From Fusarium oxysporum f. sp. lycopersici 4287 (lineage: Eukaryota; Ascomycota; Sordariomycetes; Hypocreales; Nectriaceae), in contig NC_030987.1 of the NCBI RefSeq assembly GCF_000149955.1, forward strand, positions 714,003-778,002: a stretch of 64,000 bases of DNA, given 5' to 3'. Shown in pieces: positions 32,756-46,000 of the stretch. Each line of letters begins with the position of its first letter. The first letter of the stretch is position 1. The notes under the pieces are model-generated. The model saw nothing but the letters and a program-made list of their open reading frames with translations, was not told the origin of the DNA and made no database searches. A program made the translations under genes and the position numbers.

Positions 32756-34310
32756 GGCAGTGATGATGGAGAAGGAATAGATATCAAGGAAGAGGGCTCT
32801 GAGGATGCGTACTAGGTTTCTCAGGAGGGAGATCATTGATAAAGAGGCAACATTTGGGTAAACCGTCATGGAATAATGCTTGGCGATCGAGCATGATGGC
32901 GATGACATGGGGGTTCTAAGCAGAAAGTGCATGCCTATTTTGGTGCATATGGGGACATTTCTGGTCTGGATTCTTGAAACATTGTTCATGCCACAAGAAT
33001 ATTTGCTTTAATCATACTAGATCTTGCTACTATCAAAGAGAAACAGACACAGCGAGAGACTATCGCTTCACTCCTTGACTCGTGACTCTTTCATTATGTC
33101 TACCGCAGCGTCAGCCTCATCACATTCAATCCAGTGACGTGATGTGACACATTTTGATCTAAAAGGAAAAACGAGAAGGATTTGAAGATAAGTAGATCTT
33201 TTGGTTGTTACAATGATTGTTACAGCGTCATGTGGCTCTATGATGTAGTCATGTTTAGTAGACGGGTGCTACGGGACTGCTTGTCTTACTTTGTAAAGAT
33301 CTCTCATGTCATAAGGATAATTGGACTTATAGTCCTCAAGATCAGATATTTGACTAAACACAGACAGAAATGCTCGATATTGTTAATCAACCTTTTTCTT
33401 ACTCTTCTCTTCATCTTCATTGAACTCTGTCGTCGGCGTCTACTTCCTCTCCTCCCTATCGTAGTCTACACTCCGAGAATGGTATGCCGACTTGTGGCAT
33501 ACATACCCTCACAGAAAGTTCTCTTGGTTGCTAGCGGTCTCCGGTTGTTGCATCCACATACACATCCGTGTTCCGAGTTATAAGAAGTAGTAGTCTGACT
33601 GATTTTCCAAGTTTCATTTGACTTCCGACCACTCACTCCTCACGGATCATACAAGATGTTGTACTTTCTGGACAAATAAGGATGAAGACAGGGTGTAGGT
33701 GGTCTGTAGTTACGCTCATGGAGTTCCACCACATCATTTTCTGTTGTTGGAACAAATCACATAGTCTCCAGCCAAGACATGGCCGGCTTTGTATCCATCC
33801 CGCAGTTTGACATACAGGCAGGTTGATAACGACATCATCGTCCGCATGTATATTCCGTAGCTGAAAGAGATCCGGATCGACGAGGCAACCGCTTTCTTCC
33901 GAGTGGTTCATTGAACGTTGAGGCTTTACCATGACGCTATGCCGGGCACAGTTTTCGGAGGCCGAGCCATCCATCGTCACTTTGGTTGTCATTGCTCAAC
34001 CAGTCGCCCTATCAAGGTTGGTTTCTGTCGACGGGACTCTGTTGACTTTTGACTTCGGTCCCGAGCTAGTTTTACGCCGCCGATGTGTAACCATGTAGAG
34101 ATTCTACCTGAGTTGCCTCGTCCCACCAGGGTCTCGCACGAATCTCGTCTAGCCATTGCTTTTAGACAACATTGTCATATCCCTGACACAAGTACGTAAA
34201 TACAAATCGAGGCGAATATCTATAAAATCTGGGGCATCTCCCGTTCATTCTACCTTTCTGACTACCTCAGCCACAACAGTATTTCAGATCTCAAACTGTA
34301 ACTTACAAAG
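32756..34310. other. Intergenic, 1.55 kb
   Basis: No supported gene. One minus-strand frame (33633-33992, 119 aa) has no recognisable features. The final 100 bases include TATAAA at 34220-34225, about 85 bp upstream of the next start codon. Confidence 0.5.
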
Positions 34311-34810
34311 ATGCGCTTCAACACTATCACTTTATCCATTCTCCTCGCTCAGAGCACATGCCTCGCTGCTCCCGCAGACGGCATTGACTCGTCCCCAGGC
34401 TTTTCTCTCGCTCCGAGAAGCAAGCTCGAAACTCGTGACTCCTACGATTGCAACGGCAGTGGTCTTTGCGGTACGATCTCCGTCAAAAACTGCGATGACG
34501 CCGTCAACAACCGGCTGATTCGTAACAACGACGTCAACTATGGCGCACCTGGGTAAGTCGATCCTGATCTGACAACAGGAACTATGTAGACCTAACAGCC
34601 GCTATCAGGAGCGGGAGACCGCAGACAGGTACATGCCAAGGCGCCTGCGGTATCTTCATTCAGGGGAGATCTACCTGTGCTCGCACGGGTAATCAGATCT
34701 GGTATGACTACCAGGACATCAGACGCTCTGGCTGCCGAATCTGCGGCAGTAAGCATTGGGGAGACGGATGCTTGACGACCATCAACCGTGTCAGTGGCTG
34801 CAGTAACTGA
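34311..34810 (+). CDS. Secreted cysteine-rich protein, KP4 killer-toxin-like
   Basis: Two exons, 34311-34552 and 34609-34810 (56-nt intron), give about 147 aa. The N-terminus is a clear signal peptide (MRFNTITLSILLAQSTCLAAP), followed by a possible pro-region ending near the dibasic-like RSKLETR. The mature part is Cys-rich, with about ten cysteines. Its layout, a central CQGACGIFIQG followed by GCRICGS and a terminal Cys, fits the KP4-like family, whose members include a Ustilago virus-encoded antifungal toxin and chromosomal relatives in Fusarium. The similarity is by eye over short motifs; another small secreted family is possible. The likely role is extracellular, either antagonism or host interaction (inference). 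Confidence 0.6.
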
Positions 34811-35148
34811 AGCCTGACGGTTTAAATATCTATTAGGGTCGAATGAGATATCTCACTTGTGGCTGAGAGCTTATATCACCACAGAGAACTTAGAATGGGA
34901 TATCTCATTCTTGAATACAGACCCCATAGTTGAGATGTCCGGCTTTGAGCCAGTGAATGTAACCCTTGTGCTGTGTCTACTGGTCTATGCCGAAGAACTA
35001 CTTTTTCCCTCCTATCTAGTCACTGGTAGCCAGCTTTTGTCACCCTCACCGGTGACACATATTGTGAAAGTCGCTAGAGGTATTGATGAGACACATCAGG
35101 TAAAGGTACTCCTCTTCTCTTGATCTTATAGAACTATGCAGTAAACAT
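34811..35148. other. Intergenic, 338 bp
   Basis: Short convergent spacer. A segment near 34850-34912 has a weak inverted repeat (GAGATATCTCA / TGGGATATCTCA), perhaps part of the 3' end. Nothing else was seen. Confidence 0.5.
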
Positions 35149-36854
35149 CTACGTCCTCTCCCTCCTCTTAACCATGATCTGCACACCACTCGGCGGGTTA
35201 TTCGCCTCAGCAATCCAATAATTCGGCGGTCTCTTCCCCTCATACTCATCCGCAAACTTAATATCATAATTCCTCAAAGCATATGCCAAGATCATCTTCA
35301 TCTCAAAGTCAATAAGGAAGCGTCCCGGGCACGCATGCTTCCCATGGCCAAAGGTCAAGAACTCAGGCGACGTGGTGACAAACGTAACAGGCGGTGCTTT
35401 TTCGTCGCGGTTAGCTGCTGTTTCGCGAACCCTCGAGAATCGGAATGGATCGTATTTTAGACCGTCTTCGTAGAGTTCGTTATCGGTTTGTGCAGGGTGG
35501 CCCATGAAGGAGATGATTGAACCCTTGGGGACGTGGTGACCATCTTCAGTTTTGAAGTCATCAATCATGACTTTGCGAAACACAGCGCGGCCACCGAAGG
35601 AACATAGACGAATTGACTCTCTTGCGACACTATCGGCGCGCGTCATAGCTTGGATACCACCCTTTGTCCAATTCACAGAGTCATCAGTCCCAAGAATACG
35701 GTCCATCTCATCGCGCAGAGTAGCAATCGTATTGAACTCCGCATCAGAGCCCAACACGTTCAAGAACAAGTTAACAACTTGAATCTGCGTGTTGTGAATT
35801 GATCCAAAGTTCTGAGCGACGACGCGACGAGCTAATGACTCCATGTCGTTTACTTCGTGCTGGCGATGGCGCAGAGCGTAGTTGATCATCATTTGAACTT
35901 GGTCTTGCGGTTGCGGTTCGTCGGGGTGGTTGTTTATCCTGTCGAAGCGGTGTTTGAGGAGGGGGATGATCCATTTCTTCATCTTGTTTACTTTTGTCTT
36001 GACGATTTGGCCGAAGAGTGTTCCGGTTATGGGCTGTAGGATACGGGGTAGACCGCCTGTGAGACCAGCGTTCATGATGAAGAGATCGTTAGTCTCGAGC
36101 GCAAGCTGCAGGTACTCTTTATTCCGACCTAACAAATCAGCAATGTCCCAAAACAATTGACGTGATGGTTGGCTTACAGAGTGGAAGTCCAACGGTGAAG
36201 CGACTAGCGGCCTGGGCAACGATCATCTTGACTGTCTTGGTAAGGTCAATCCTCTTCCAGTTCTCCGTATCAGTACCAAACTGCTCATCAAAAACCTCAT
36301 GAAGTTCATCCTTCATGTTGTTCGCAATAATCTCAATCGCACGATTCAGATCATACTTGACGACAAGGCCTTGCCACGCATCAACGACATATTTGTCGTG
36401 CCCAAGGGACCATCGAACTTGGTCGACTTCAGCGAACGCTTGCTCCATGTCGAGAACGTCTTCAGGTTGGTTAAGTACGCCTTTCATTTGACTCTGTGGC
36501 AAATACACCTCTATCCTGACGCCGAAGCCTGGGATGACGACGGGTTTGCCTTTCTTGAGATACTGTGCTGGGTTAGTGGTGGTCATTGAGAGGGGAGGGA
36601 GAGTGTACTTCATGGTATGCTTCGTAGAAGAGTGCTTGACAGTCTGTAAGGTATGCCCATCGTGTACGAAGACTAAAGCGACGAGCGCCCTTTGGTTCTC
36701 TTATAAGCGGGATATCGGGTGGGTAAGGAACACCGATGAGCTTCTCAATCACATAAATCGCAATAACCCCAATGACAACAATTGAGGCAATTCCCAACGG
36801 ACTCGCCAAACTAGGCAGACGAGCCAACAGGCCCAACTCAGCGCTGGACGACAT
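35149..36854 (-). CDS. Cytochrome P450 monooxygenase (CYP68/CYP503-like)
   Basis: Three exons, 36854-36609, 36562-36178 and 36128-35149, with introns of 46 and 49 nt, give about 536 aa, normal for microsomal P450s. The N-terminal anchor is hydrophobic (IASIVVIGVIAIYVI), followed by the Pro-rich PYPPDIPL hinge. Seen: I-helix region NFGSIHNTQ (the GxIHxT variant of fungal terpenoid P450s), K-helix ESIRL (ExxR), PFRFSR (aromatic PERF region) and the haem loop FGHGKHACPGRF with the axial Cys. Such sequences occur in fungal CYP68 and ent-kaurene-oxidase-like groups. No terpene synthase or PKS lies beside it, so the substrate is unknown. An in-frame ATG at 36890 would add 12 residues. Confidence 0.88.
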
Positions 36855-37881
36855 CTTGAGAGAAATGAAGAACGGTCTAGCTCCCAACATGCAGCGAGGG
36901 GCCTTCTGTATTTAATCCATCGTATGCCACTGGTGCAGAGTGACGGCTGTGCATAAGCGCCTAAGCGCGGCACGGAATTCCGTGATGAGGAGTCCGTTCC
37001 ACGATCAAAGTCTGAAGGAATGCGCTGAAGAGGCGCGGCCATGGATGAAGATCCTTGTAGGATTATAGATAGTGGTTTTACTACGCGGTAGTGCTGACGG
37101 CTAACGCATAATGACAAGAACTTGGCGGTTAGGTCAAAGATCCAACAGTCCAGAGAGGGGATTATAAATTCAGACTGCATCATCATAAAACTGACTCAAT
37201 TATCTAAGTTGAAACAATCTCCTCTAGAAACTATTGGATTGCGTATCATGTCTGCATGGTCATGTCCCGTTCCTTCTTCGAAGGTGGAAGACGCGATCTG
37301 GTAGTTTGAAAGGAACTTGTTCGGCATATCGACCCCAAGATCTATCGTAAGCACTTGCTCACGCCTGATTTGAGGGTGCCTGGATGCTTGAGCCAGTGAA
37401 TGCCGCAAGCAGAACTTCATGTGCCACACCGTTTTGTAAACGAGTACGGATATCGCTGCGTTTTACCCAAAACGTTTCGTTGTCTGTTGGTTGGAGGTTT
37501 GTACAAGACATATCACCCCAACAACAAAGTGAGACAACAGTTTGCCTGGTAACGTTAGAAGAGAGCCGGGCAATTAAAAAGATGCAAAAATAACAGAATC
37601 AAGTACAATAACATCAAACAAAGCACTTATACACAGACATACCAAACCCATAATCTCAGTTTCCATCTCCCAAGAGCCTCAATCCGCGATCCAGGGTAGA
37701 TCCGTCTCCACATGCCATAAGGCCAGGGTGTCCCTGAAAACCCACTGAAGTTATTAACCCCTCTGCCCCTCCACGGCCCAATTGCCTCCACCAACACTGA
37801 AAATTTCTCCTCGAGCACTACCCATTTCACTCCATGGACATGAATCGCGATACCTGCACCATCTTCAACAAACAAGATTGA
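36855..37881. other. Intergenic, about 1 kb, P450 upstream region
   Basis: No gene supported. It contains a single GGAGTCCG half-match (36986-36993) to the pigment-cluster motif, probably chance. Confidence 0.55.
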
Positions 37882-37964
37882 GCCCGGTTAGCTCAATCGG
37901 TAGAGCGTGAGACTCTTACGAGTACGCGATCTCAAGGTTGCGGGTTCGACCCCCGCATCGGGCT
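37882..37964 (+). tRNA. tRNA-Lys(CTT) with a short intron
   Basis: Folds as GCCCGGT...ATCGGGC with D-arm TAGCTCAATCGGTAGAGC, anticodon stem TGAGA/TCTCA with loop CTCTTA (anticodon CTT) split by an intron of about 10 nt, and T-arm GCGGG/CCCGC around TTCGACC. The discriminator base is T at 37964. A run of seven T residues at 37981-37987 is a good Pol III terminator. Confidence 0.92.
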
Positions 37965-38236
37965 ATTCCTATAAAAACTATTTTTTTGCCCATCTTCTTG
38001 ATGTTTATGCCGTGTAGAGTTTGGAATTAGAAGTGTAAATCTTTTTTTTTTATGGTGAATGGTGCTCGGTTATCTGAACTTGATACCCCTCCGTCGGAAG
38101 AGCGGGGCCGATCGGAAAAGGTGGCTCTTATCAGTTGATCATTTCCCGTCTCCATCGTCATCATCTGCAAGACACCGCTCGTTGAAGACACTCGCTCCCT
38201 GTGATACGCTTGAACGATAACTGGAGAATTGAAATC

Positions 38237-39211
38237 ATGGCGAACGATAAACCGTATAAACCTGCGCTCATTATAGTAGACTTTCAAGAAGACTTCTGCC
38301 CGCCTGTGAGTATCCCTCTGTCGCCTATAAACATGGGGGAATGAGTTGGGCATGGCTTCATGTGAAGCCATGTGGATATTCTGCAGGAATATTTGATGTC
38401 AAGACATGAGGATGTTGAAAGCTCAGCATGACTTGCGCGGAGTCTGGACACGCACGTTGTTGGGTGTCATATCTCACGGCATTCAACGATTGCTATGAGA
38501 CCATCATGTTGGTATAAGTGTACCACGCCACGCCTTCTCATCCATCACCACCTCTATTCGCCTCCCATCTCACTCGAGCCCAGCTAACATCTCCAGTCCG
38601 GCTCCCTCGCCGTCCCTTCAGGCCGCACAATCGCCTCCCCAATAAACCACCTAACAACCCTCCCCTTCTCCCTCATCCTCGCAACAAAAGACTTCCACCC
38701 ATCCTCCCACATATCCTTCGCCTCAAACCACGCCTCCTCAACACCCTACACATCAACCACAACAATCCAGCACCCTGACGACCCTTCCCAGAGCTACACG
38801 ACAACTTTATGGCCAACGCACTGCGTCCAAGGCACGCCGGGCTGTGAGCTGGTACCGGAGCTAGATGTCTCGCGTGTTCATGCTGTTATTGAAAAGGGCC
38901 AGGATGAGCGCGTGGAGATGTATAGTGCGTTTTATGATCCGTTTAGGGTGAGTGATAGTGGACTCGCGGGCATGTTGAGTGAACAGGGTGTTACGGATGT
39001 TTTTGTGGTTGGATTGGCAGCTGACTTTTGCGTCAAAGCCACGGCGGAGGATGCGCTGCAGGAGGGATATACCACCTGGATTGTTAATGAAGGGACAAAG
39101 CCTGTCATGCCTGATAAGTGGGAGGAGTGCAAGAGAGGCATGGAGGACAAGGGCATCAAGTTCACGTCCATTGATGGAGATGTAGTGGCGAGAGTAAAGG
39201 CATATGCATGA
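38237..39211 (+). CDS. Nicotinamidase (PNC1-like)
   Basis: Two exons, 38237-38305 and 38597-39211, give 227 aa. The intron is unusually long for this window (291 nt). Seen: IIVDFQEDFCPPSGSLAVP with the catalytic Asp, the metal site DFHPSSH, WPTHCVQGTPGCEL, EKGQDE with the catalytic Lys, and AADFCVKATAEDA with the nucleophilic Cys. These form the complete Asp-Lys-Cys triad and metal ligands of nicotinamidases in the isochorismatase fold. It hydrolyses nicotinamide to nicotinate for NAD salvage and so relieves sirtuin inhibition. An unspliced reading of the intron is stopped within 60 nt. Confidence 0.9.
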
Positions 39212-39481
39212 TTTAACAAAAAAATGATTAAATTTGAATTGCGAAGTGGCACTTTATCATAACTACCATCTTCAATATTGCCATCTTTCGACGGCTGTAT
39301 ATGTATGTATGTATGGATGCTCTCATCTTTCCAGAATGTCCAATGCAAAAACTCCATGCTGTGTGACCATCCACTCCATCCCAGACCATGTGTGTAGTGT
39401 ATCATACTCATACATGTTCTCGTCTATGTAAACTTTTTATCATCCGCTCGCCTCTACTCCTTCAAATGCAAAGTTATTCGT

Positions 39482-42400
39482 CTATCGCTTTGACCTCTGA
39501 ATAGCAGCGGCGCTCATCGATGTTGTTGACGCTGAGCGCTCCTGGGCATTGGTCATGGCCAAGGAGACGGGTGTCATGGGAGGAGCGGGGGTGGTGCTGC
39601 GAGAGGGAGCGGCACTTCGGTTGTGCTGCATGTGAGCCCGGACGAGATGACCCGCGGCCAGGGCACTGCAGAGAGAAAGCTCGCCTGCGAGAACGGCTGC
39701 GCCGATGATGCGGGCAAGACGGCGGGCGTTGTCTCCAGGGTTGGTGGGGTGAGAGCCTCGGACACCAAGGATGTCAAGCATGGCGCTCTGAGGCTCGAGG
39801 ATGGTACCACCACCAAGAGTTCCGACCTCGAGCGAGGGCATAGAGACGGAGATCTGAAGAGCTCCATTGAGGCTGTAAATGTTAGCGTGTGTTCGGCTTG
39901 ATGTCTGGGACAAACTTACTTCTTCATGATGGTGATACAGTTGGCGCTCTCAACAACCTGAGCAGGGTCCTGACCAGTGGCCAGGAAAATAGCAGCGACA
40001 ATATTGGCAGCGTGGGCGTTGAAACCACCGACTGAGCCAGCCATAGCGGAACCGATCAGGTTCTTAGCAACGTTGAGCTCAACAAGAGAGTCGACATCGC
40101 TCTTGAGAACGCTGCGAACAACCTCACCGGGGATGATGGCCTCAGCAACAACACCCTTACCACGTCCGTCGATCCAGTTGAGGGCCGCGGCCTTCTTATC
40201 CGTGCAGTAGTTACCAGAGACAGAGATGATCTGCATGTCGTCGAAACCTCCATCGTTGGCCATGACGCTCAGAGCGTGCTCGACACCCTTGGAAATCATG
40301 TTCATACCCATAGCGTCACCGGTGGTGGTCTTGAATCGAATGTACAGGTTGGTACCAGCAAGAGCAGTCTTCATGGACTGGAGACGGGCAAAGCGACTAG
40401 TGGAGTTGAAGGCCTTCTTCATCATATCCTGACCAGCCTCAGAGTCAAGCCAGAGCTTGGCAGCACCAGCGCGCTCAAGAGTCTCGAAAGCAACACAAGG
40501 GCCACGAGTCATACCATCAGCAGTGAGGACAGTGATAGCACCGCCACCAGAGTTGATGGCCTTGCAACCTCGACTGGCACTGGCAACCAAGACACCCTCA
40601 GTAGTGGCCATAGGGATGAAGTAGCTCTGTCCATCAATGACGAGAGGACCAGCAACACCGACGGGAAGAGGCATGTATCCAATGACGTTCTCACAGCATG
40701 CGCCGAAGACGCGCTCCCAGTTATAGTTCTCGTAAGGTAGCTTGGATCGGTCGAGCGAGTGGGTAACATCGGTGGTGGCCTTGTTACGGGCGATAATGCT
40801 TCGTCGGATCTTAACAGCGCGGGTGAAGTCACCGAGGGTCTTCTCAAGTGCGTAACCAGGAATCTTGCCACGCATAGAGAGGGAAATAACTTCCTCGTCG
40901 GTCATCTCGCGGACGCGCTTCTCGGACAGGAGCTTCTCGAGTTCTTCATTACTTCGGTTGGGCAGGTTGGCAGGGCGAGCCTTGGTCATGTGAAGACCCT
41001 CAGCCTCGTCGTCGGTAATAGCAGGAGTGCTGGGCTGGGTTCGCATAGGAGTGGGAGGAACGTATTCGCCGAGAGGAAGAGTAGCGGAGCCGGTGTCGTT
41101 GAACTGCTGCGCACGGGCAAGCTCGTTTCGGTCGATGCTGTGCTCGGGGACATTGGGGTCCTTGATTCCCCAGCGAGCGACGTTGAAGAGGTAGCCGTTA
41201 AGAGCGACACTGAGAGCAAGGGCAATGACAATCCACTTGGACAGAACGGGATCCTCAAGAGACTTGAGAATACCACCAACCATGCGGCCGCCGACACCGT
41301 AGCCCTGGAAGTGGTGGTGGAAAGCATCGTTGTAGGCAGGGCTGTTGGCAGCAGAACCTAGGGCGTAGTGGATCGAAGGGTACTCGAGCTCGTACTTGAT
41401 AGGAGTCAAGACAGTGACCAAGGTAGGTCGGTTGTTGGCCTTGGCGGTAGCGAGGATAGCATCCAGACCGTTGGAGGCAACCTTGAAGGGGTCAACGGAG
41501 AGAGGAGCGACGACGCCGCCCAGACTGCTGGCCCAAGTTCGGATGGTGGACATAGAGCTGGGGTTGCGGAATGGGATCGAGCAGATGTTGACAATGTTGA
41601 CGAAGATGAAGCCGAGAATCATCAAGACCTTGAACTTGGGAATGCTGCTGCTCTTGCGGCCGAACAGAGAGGTGTCGCCCTTGACGCGGTTCAAATCATC
41701 ATCACCCTTGGCGACGTTCTCGGCGACACGGCGGCTGACACCATCATCCTCAAGGGCCATACGCATATCAACATGGCGCTTGATACGGTTGATTTCAAGC
41801 TTGATGCTGAGAATGGCAGTGTAGAAAGTGAAGAGGAGGATGAAGTCGAAGAACAGGGTCCAGGCGGCCAGGAAGCAGAACTGCTGAAGACCACCCTGAA
41901 CACCAGAAGCAGCACCAATGACGAGAATGACGATCTCAATAGCGTAATCGCGGATGATCTCGAAACCCTTCTCCTTGATGGCGGCCTGAACAGCATATTG
42001 AATCATGTTCTGCATGGAGCGCTCAGGAGATCGCTTGCCAGACTTGGAGTTCTGAGCCTGGATTCGTCGATGCTCAATGGCGTGGGACATGACGGCACGG
42101 GTGAGAACAATGTTCTTCTCGAATCCAATGGTGACAACCAAGAAGGGGAGACCCTCAGACAGAAGAATGACGCTGATGGGAACACCCAGCTTGGTAGTGA
42201 CCACAAGACCAAAGAGGAAGGCAAAGACAGAGGAGAACAGAGTGCAGACACCGAGCCAGAACTTGGAACCCATCTTGCGCATAGAGAGGAAGAGGGAAAC
42301 AAAGGTCAGGTGCATAGCGATATAACCAAGAAGCATGATGACAATATCGAGAGTCTCGGCGTTCTTGAGAAGGTCGACGAACTCAGTCCAAGCATTGCTG

Positions 42401-43080
42401 ACCCACTGGACAACGCTGTTGCGGGTGTTGACCTTGGCAGCCTTCATGATCCATGTTTTCTTCTCGCGTCCGTGCTTGGTCTCAATCTCGACGGCATCTT
42501 CGTTGGGAATCTCCTGGGCAGCAGCCAGGAACTCGGGGCCCTCAGAGTAGGGAAGAGCGTAGGCGAGGATGCTGTCCTGGGAGTAGGCGGTGAACGGGTT
42601 CTCGGTAGAGGGAAGAGATGTAATAGAGAGGTTCTGAGGGATAGGCACGTGGTGAGAGCGAGGAGCAGTGCTGGAGGATTCGGCGGAGAGGCTGTCGGGG
42701 AAGACAAGAGTCAGGAGGGCAAGGTGGTCGGCATCCGAGCCAGCATCGGGAACGGCGTCCTGCTCGACGGCCTTCCAGTTCCAAGCAGTCTCAGGTCCTG
42801 CGCGTAGGACTCTGCTACCTTCAACGAGGGTAGACCAATCGGCCTTGCCAAGAGTAGCACTTTCAACATCGGTGTTAAAGAGGCTCTCCTGAAGAAGGCC
42901 GACGTATGAGGTGCTCGCGAGGACGGCGACAACGACGACGGTATGGATCGGGTGAGAGCACGCGAGTCGGGAGAGGAACTGGGCGATGGGCGTAAGTCGC
43001 TTGGAGGCCCATGACGGTGTAGTTTTTTCGGTGACGGGAGCCTCGCCGCGGAAGCGCTTCGGCAGAAGAATCGAAGCCAT
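39482..43080 (-). CDS. hmgR: 3-hydroxy-3-methylglutaryl-CoA reductase
   Basis: ER membrane enzyme of the mevalonate pathway, about 1183 aa in two exons, 43080-39920 and 39872-39482 (47-nt intron). Seen: an N-terminal membrane anchor with a sterol-sensing-type domain of several helices ([55 protein letters not shown]), then the catalytic part with [79 protein letters not shown] and, after the intron, [13 protein letters not shown]. The catalytic Glu, Lys, Asp and His positions of class I reductases are in place. GTLGGGT has Leu where GTVGGGT is usual, a mild change. A 1.4-kb antisense open frame over the N-terminal half is a shadow. The C-terminal tail is Ser/Thr/Pro-rich, as in other fungi. 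Confidence 0.95.
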
Positions 43081-46000
43081 GATGTTGGATTCGATTCGAA
43101 GATAGAAGGGTTATTCGTCGATATCGTTTACCACATTGATTTTGGTCTAAGCGCAGGTGTAAGTCCGGGGAAGAAGAAAAGATCTGGAGAAAAGGCGGGT
43201 ATTTGAAGTAGCCATTGGCAACACCACAACAAAGAAATGGGTGCAACGACGGAGCAGATGACGAGTATGGGTGAGGCTTAGGCAGATAAAATGTATTACT
43301 TACATTCCCTGAGTGACAGTTCTATTACTTCCAACTATTCAAGGCGGATGACCCAGAAACGCGGTGGGAGGTGGAGGGGCAAGGCGTTGAGGCCTAGCTG
43401 CGCTGGGGACAGCCACAGAAAAAAATAGCGACGAATCAAAGGAGGCGACGACCACCAACTCGACAAGGCAACAGAGAAAGGAATATTCTCTGATGTGAGA
43501 AGGGAAGCGATTACGACGGGAGAGGGGAAATAGAAAAAAGAGAAGGAAGAAAAAAAGAGGTAAAAGGGGGTCAAGAGGGTGTGGAGGGAGATTGAGATTG
43601 ATGGGATGGTCCAAGAAGCGGGAAATGATGGAGACCGGAAGAAAGTGGAGGGATATTCAAAGTGTCGGTCGGAGGGTCGTAGGATCATAGGCAATCTAGG
43701 CGGAGGACGCCTATTCTGTTAGGGGACTCAACGTTTAACAAACGACCTAACGTGTGCATCCAATTAATACCGGTACAGTAAAGCCGAGAACTAATCTTGT
43801 TGTGGAGAAGGCCCTTGGTCTCTTTTTTCTCAATGTAAAATGGCGGCGCTGTCACTGAAATTACGGAATAGACTCCAGAAAAAAGAGATCAAAATGTCAT
43901 CACCAATTCTTGAAATCAGAGTCTGAGTGGCCAATTGGACTACAAGTGAATGCGATAAACCAATCGGACAGCTTGTGTCATCACGGTACATTACCACAAG
44001 CTGCAAGATTCCGCGCCGAGCATAAGATTTACGGATGAGTACCTTGTCTGTATGCACCGCTGGGAGAGGGCCGCTGTTAGTGGCTTGCAGACACTGGTGT
44101 GGCGTATCGACCGCGTGGGCTACAGGGAAGACCTTGACTCCTTTCAGGGCGATCATAGTGTGAGTAATTGACTTCAAAAAAGGTCAGTTGACTTCTAGAA
44201 GAATACAGCTTTCTCAAGATATTGTTCTCAGCACGGGCTTGAGGTGTCTTCCACCAACTGTGCTACCACAACTTCTTCTTTGTCAAACACCGCATGAATG
44301 CAAAGAGCCAAACGACTGTAACCATGCCACGATCTGACAGTCCAAAATGGAACCCTCTTTCACTTCCATGATGCTTGTCACCTCTTTTAATCTTATCTCC
44401 CCTAGCTTCCCTTTCGTAATCGTAAAAACCGAATACGCAAATAACCACCAACACTGTCGTCACGGACAATTAAATGATGAATAATTACAGCCAATTTCAG
44501 TATTGATCTGGTATTACGCGTGGTCTTTTTCAGCTCTCCTTGGATTTCTTGATGATTTGGATCGAGGCGCAGTGACCAAGAATTGAAGGCAATTGAACAA
44601 CGCGTGATCGTAAACGTAAAACGCGCCGCAGCGGGAAGGGAAGTGGAGGGAACACCCCTGATCATCCACTTTCGAGGCCAACCGAAAAATGTCTGGGCTC
44701 CAGCTTTTTTTCCTCTTTGCTGTCAAATCTCCATGTCACCTCGACCCAACAAGACGTAGCATTTGCTGTGGATTGGCAATTGTCTCTCACACAGTCATCT
44801 TTCAATCAATTCATGCTACTCACCGTACTCTTTACGAACTCAATGTTTCTCAAGTGAAGCTCTCACGACATCGCCGCAAAATATCGCCGGTCTCATCCGC
44901 GCAGAATCCCCCCTTGTACGTAAAAACTCCACATTCTTCATTGTCTTGGCGTTTCGCCCCACTCCTTATCAATCAGTTCCTCCATGCCACCATCACCATT
45001 GAGGCTTTCACAAGCAGAATTCTCCGCGCTAGTTGACCTCTGGTGGGGGTTAAAACGTGGCAAAGCTGCGATTTCGGCTTCTAGTTTAGTTTGAGATGCT
45101 CTAGAGGTTAGATTGATAAGATTCGATGTCTTTAGCCGAGGTTCTTGAGGCTCTTGAGCGGATATCCGGATGATGTCTTGTGGTGGTGACGTTGAAGAGG
45201 GACTGGCTATTGGCTTTGACGTTGAGCCGCATTCGGCTATGATGCGCCATTATTTTCTGGTCTCACAAATGCCGAGAGATGTTGGACTCTTGTTTGGGGG
45301 CAGAGGGGAACCATTTGATCTGCTGAACCTGCATATTCTGATCAATCTTACTGCGCAACGACTTTAGCCGTACTTAATTCTGGGAACTCATACGGGCTAT
45401 TATTACGAGGCTATCACTACGCCGAGAAAGAAACGTGATCTCTGTCATAGCAAACTTGCTTGATGGTGAAGACGTCTTGTGGCCATGACTTTGAGAGTCT
45501 GAAGGGCCAAAGCGATGTGCTCATGTCTTCCCACCAAACTCATCTGTAGCCTAGCGAGTGTTGCTCGTCGATCATCGTCTAACATGAAGTCACTGCAACA
45601 AATAATCCATCGCTTGCCTCGAACAAGCATGAAACATTTCAGGTTGCAATATCTCATTAACCATCCGACATTGACGCCGGTAACTCACGGCTCAGTGCAT
45701 CGGATCTGCGCAAACCACGACACAATGATGTACAAACTTCGGCGTTTTTGCTTCGCGGAGAATTGTCAAACTTGTGTACGTTGTTTATGATGCAAGAATC
45801 GTCTCTGAAAGAGGAGACCATTGTTGTGGTTAAACCCTGACCCGGCCGTTGAAGGTCCACCCTCCGGAGGGTTGTTTGCGGGGCCGTAGACCCTGAGGTC
45901 CGAAAGATGATTGTCATATCATTGAATTGACGGATATTCTCCTGTTATTTTTTTCGGCCAGTATTTATTTGCGTCTTCCGAACAATGAAGAGCGCCAATT

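Noticed and set aside
33633..33992. 119-codon minus-strand frame
   Set aside because: Isolated, no recognised motif or signal peptide, and no clear promoter; kept only as a note.
39300..39317. Possible microsatellite (TATG repeats)
   Set aside because: Only about four units; too short to matter.
41368..42807. 479-codon open frame on the plus strand
   Set aside because: Exactly antisense to the N-terminal half of HMG-CoA reductase, made of Glu/Gly/Ser-rich sequence mirroring its codon bias.
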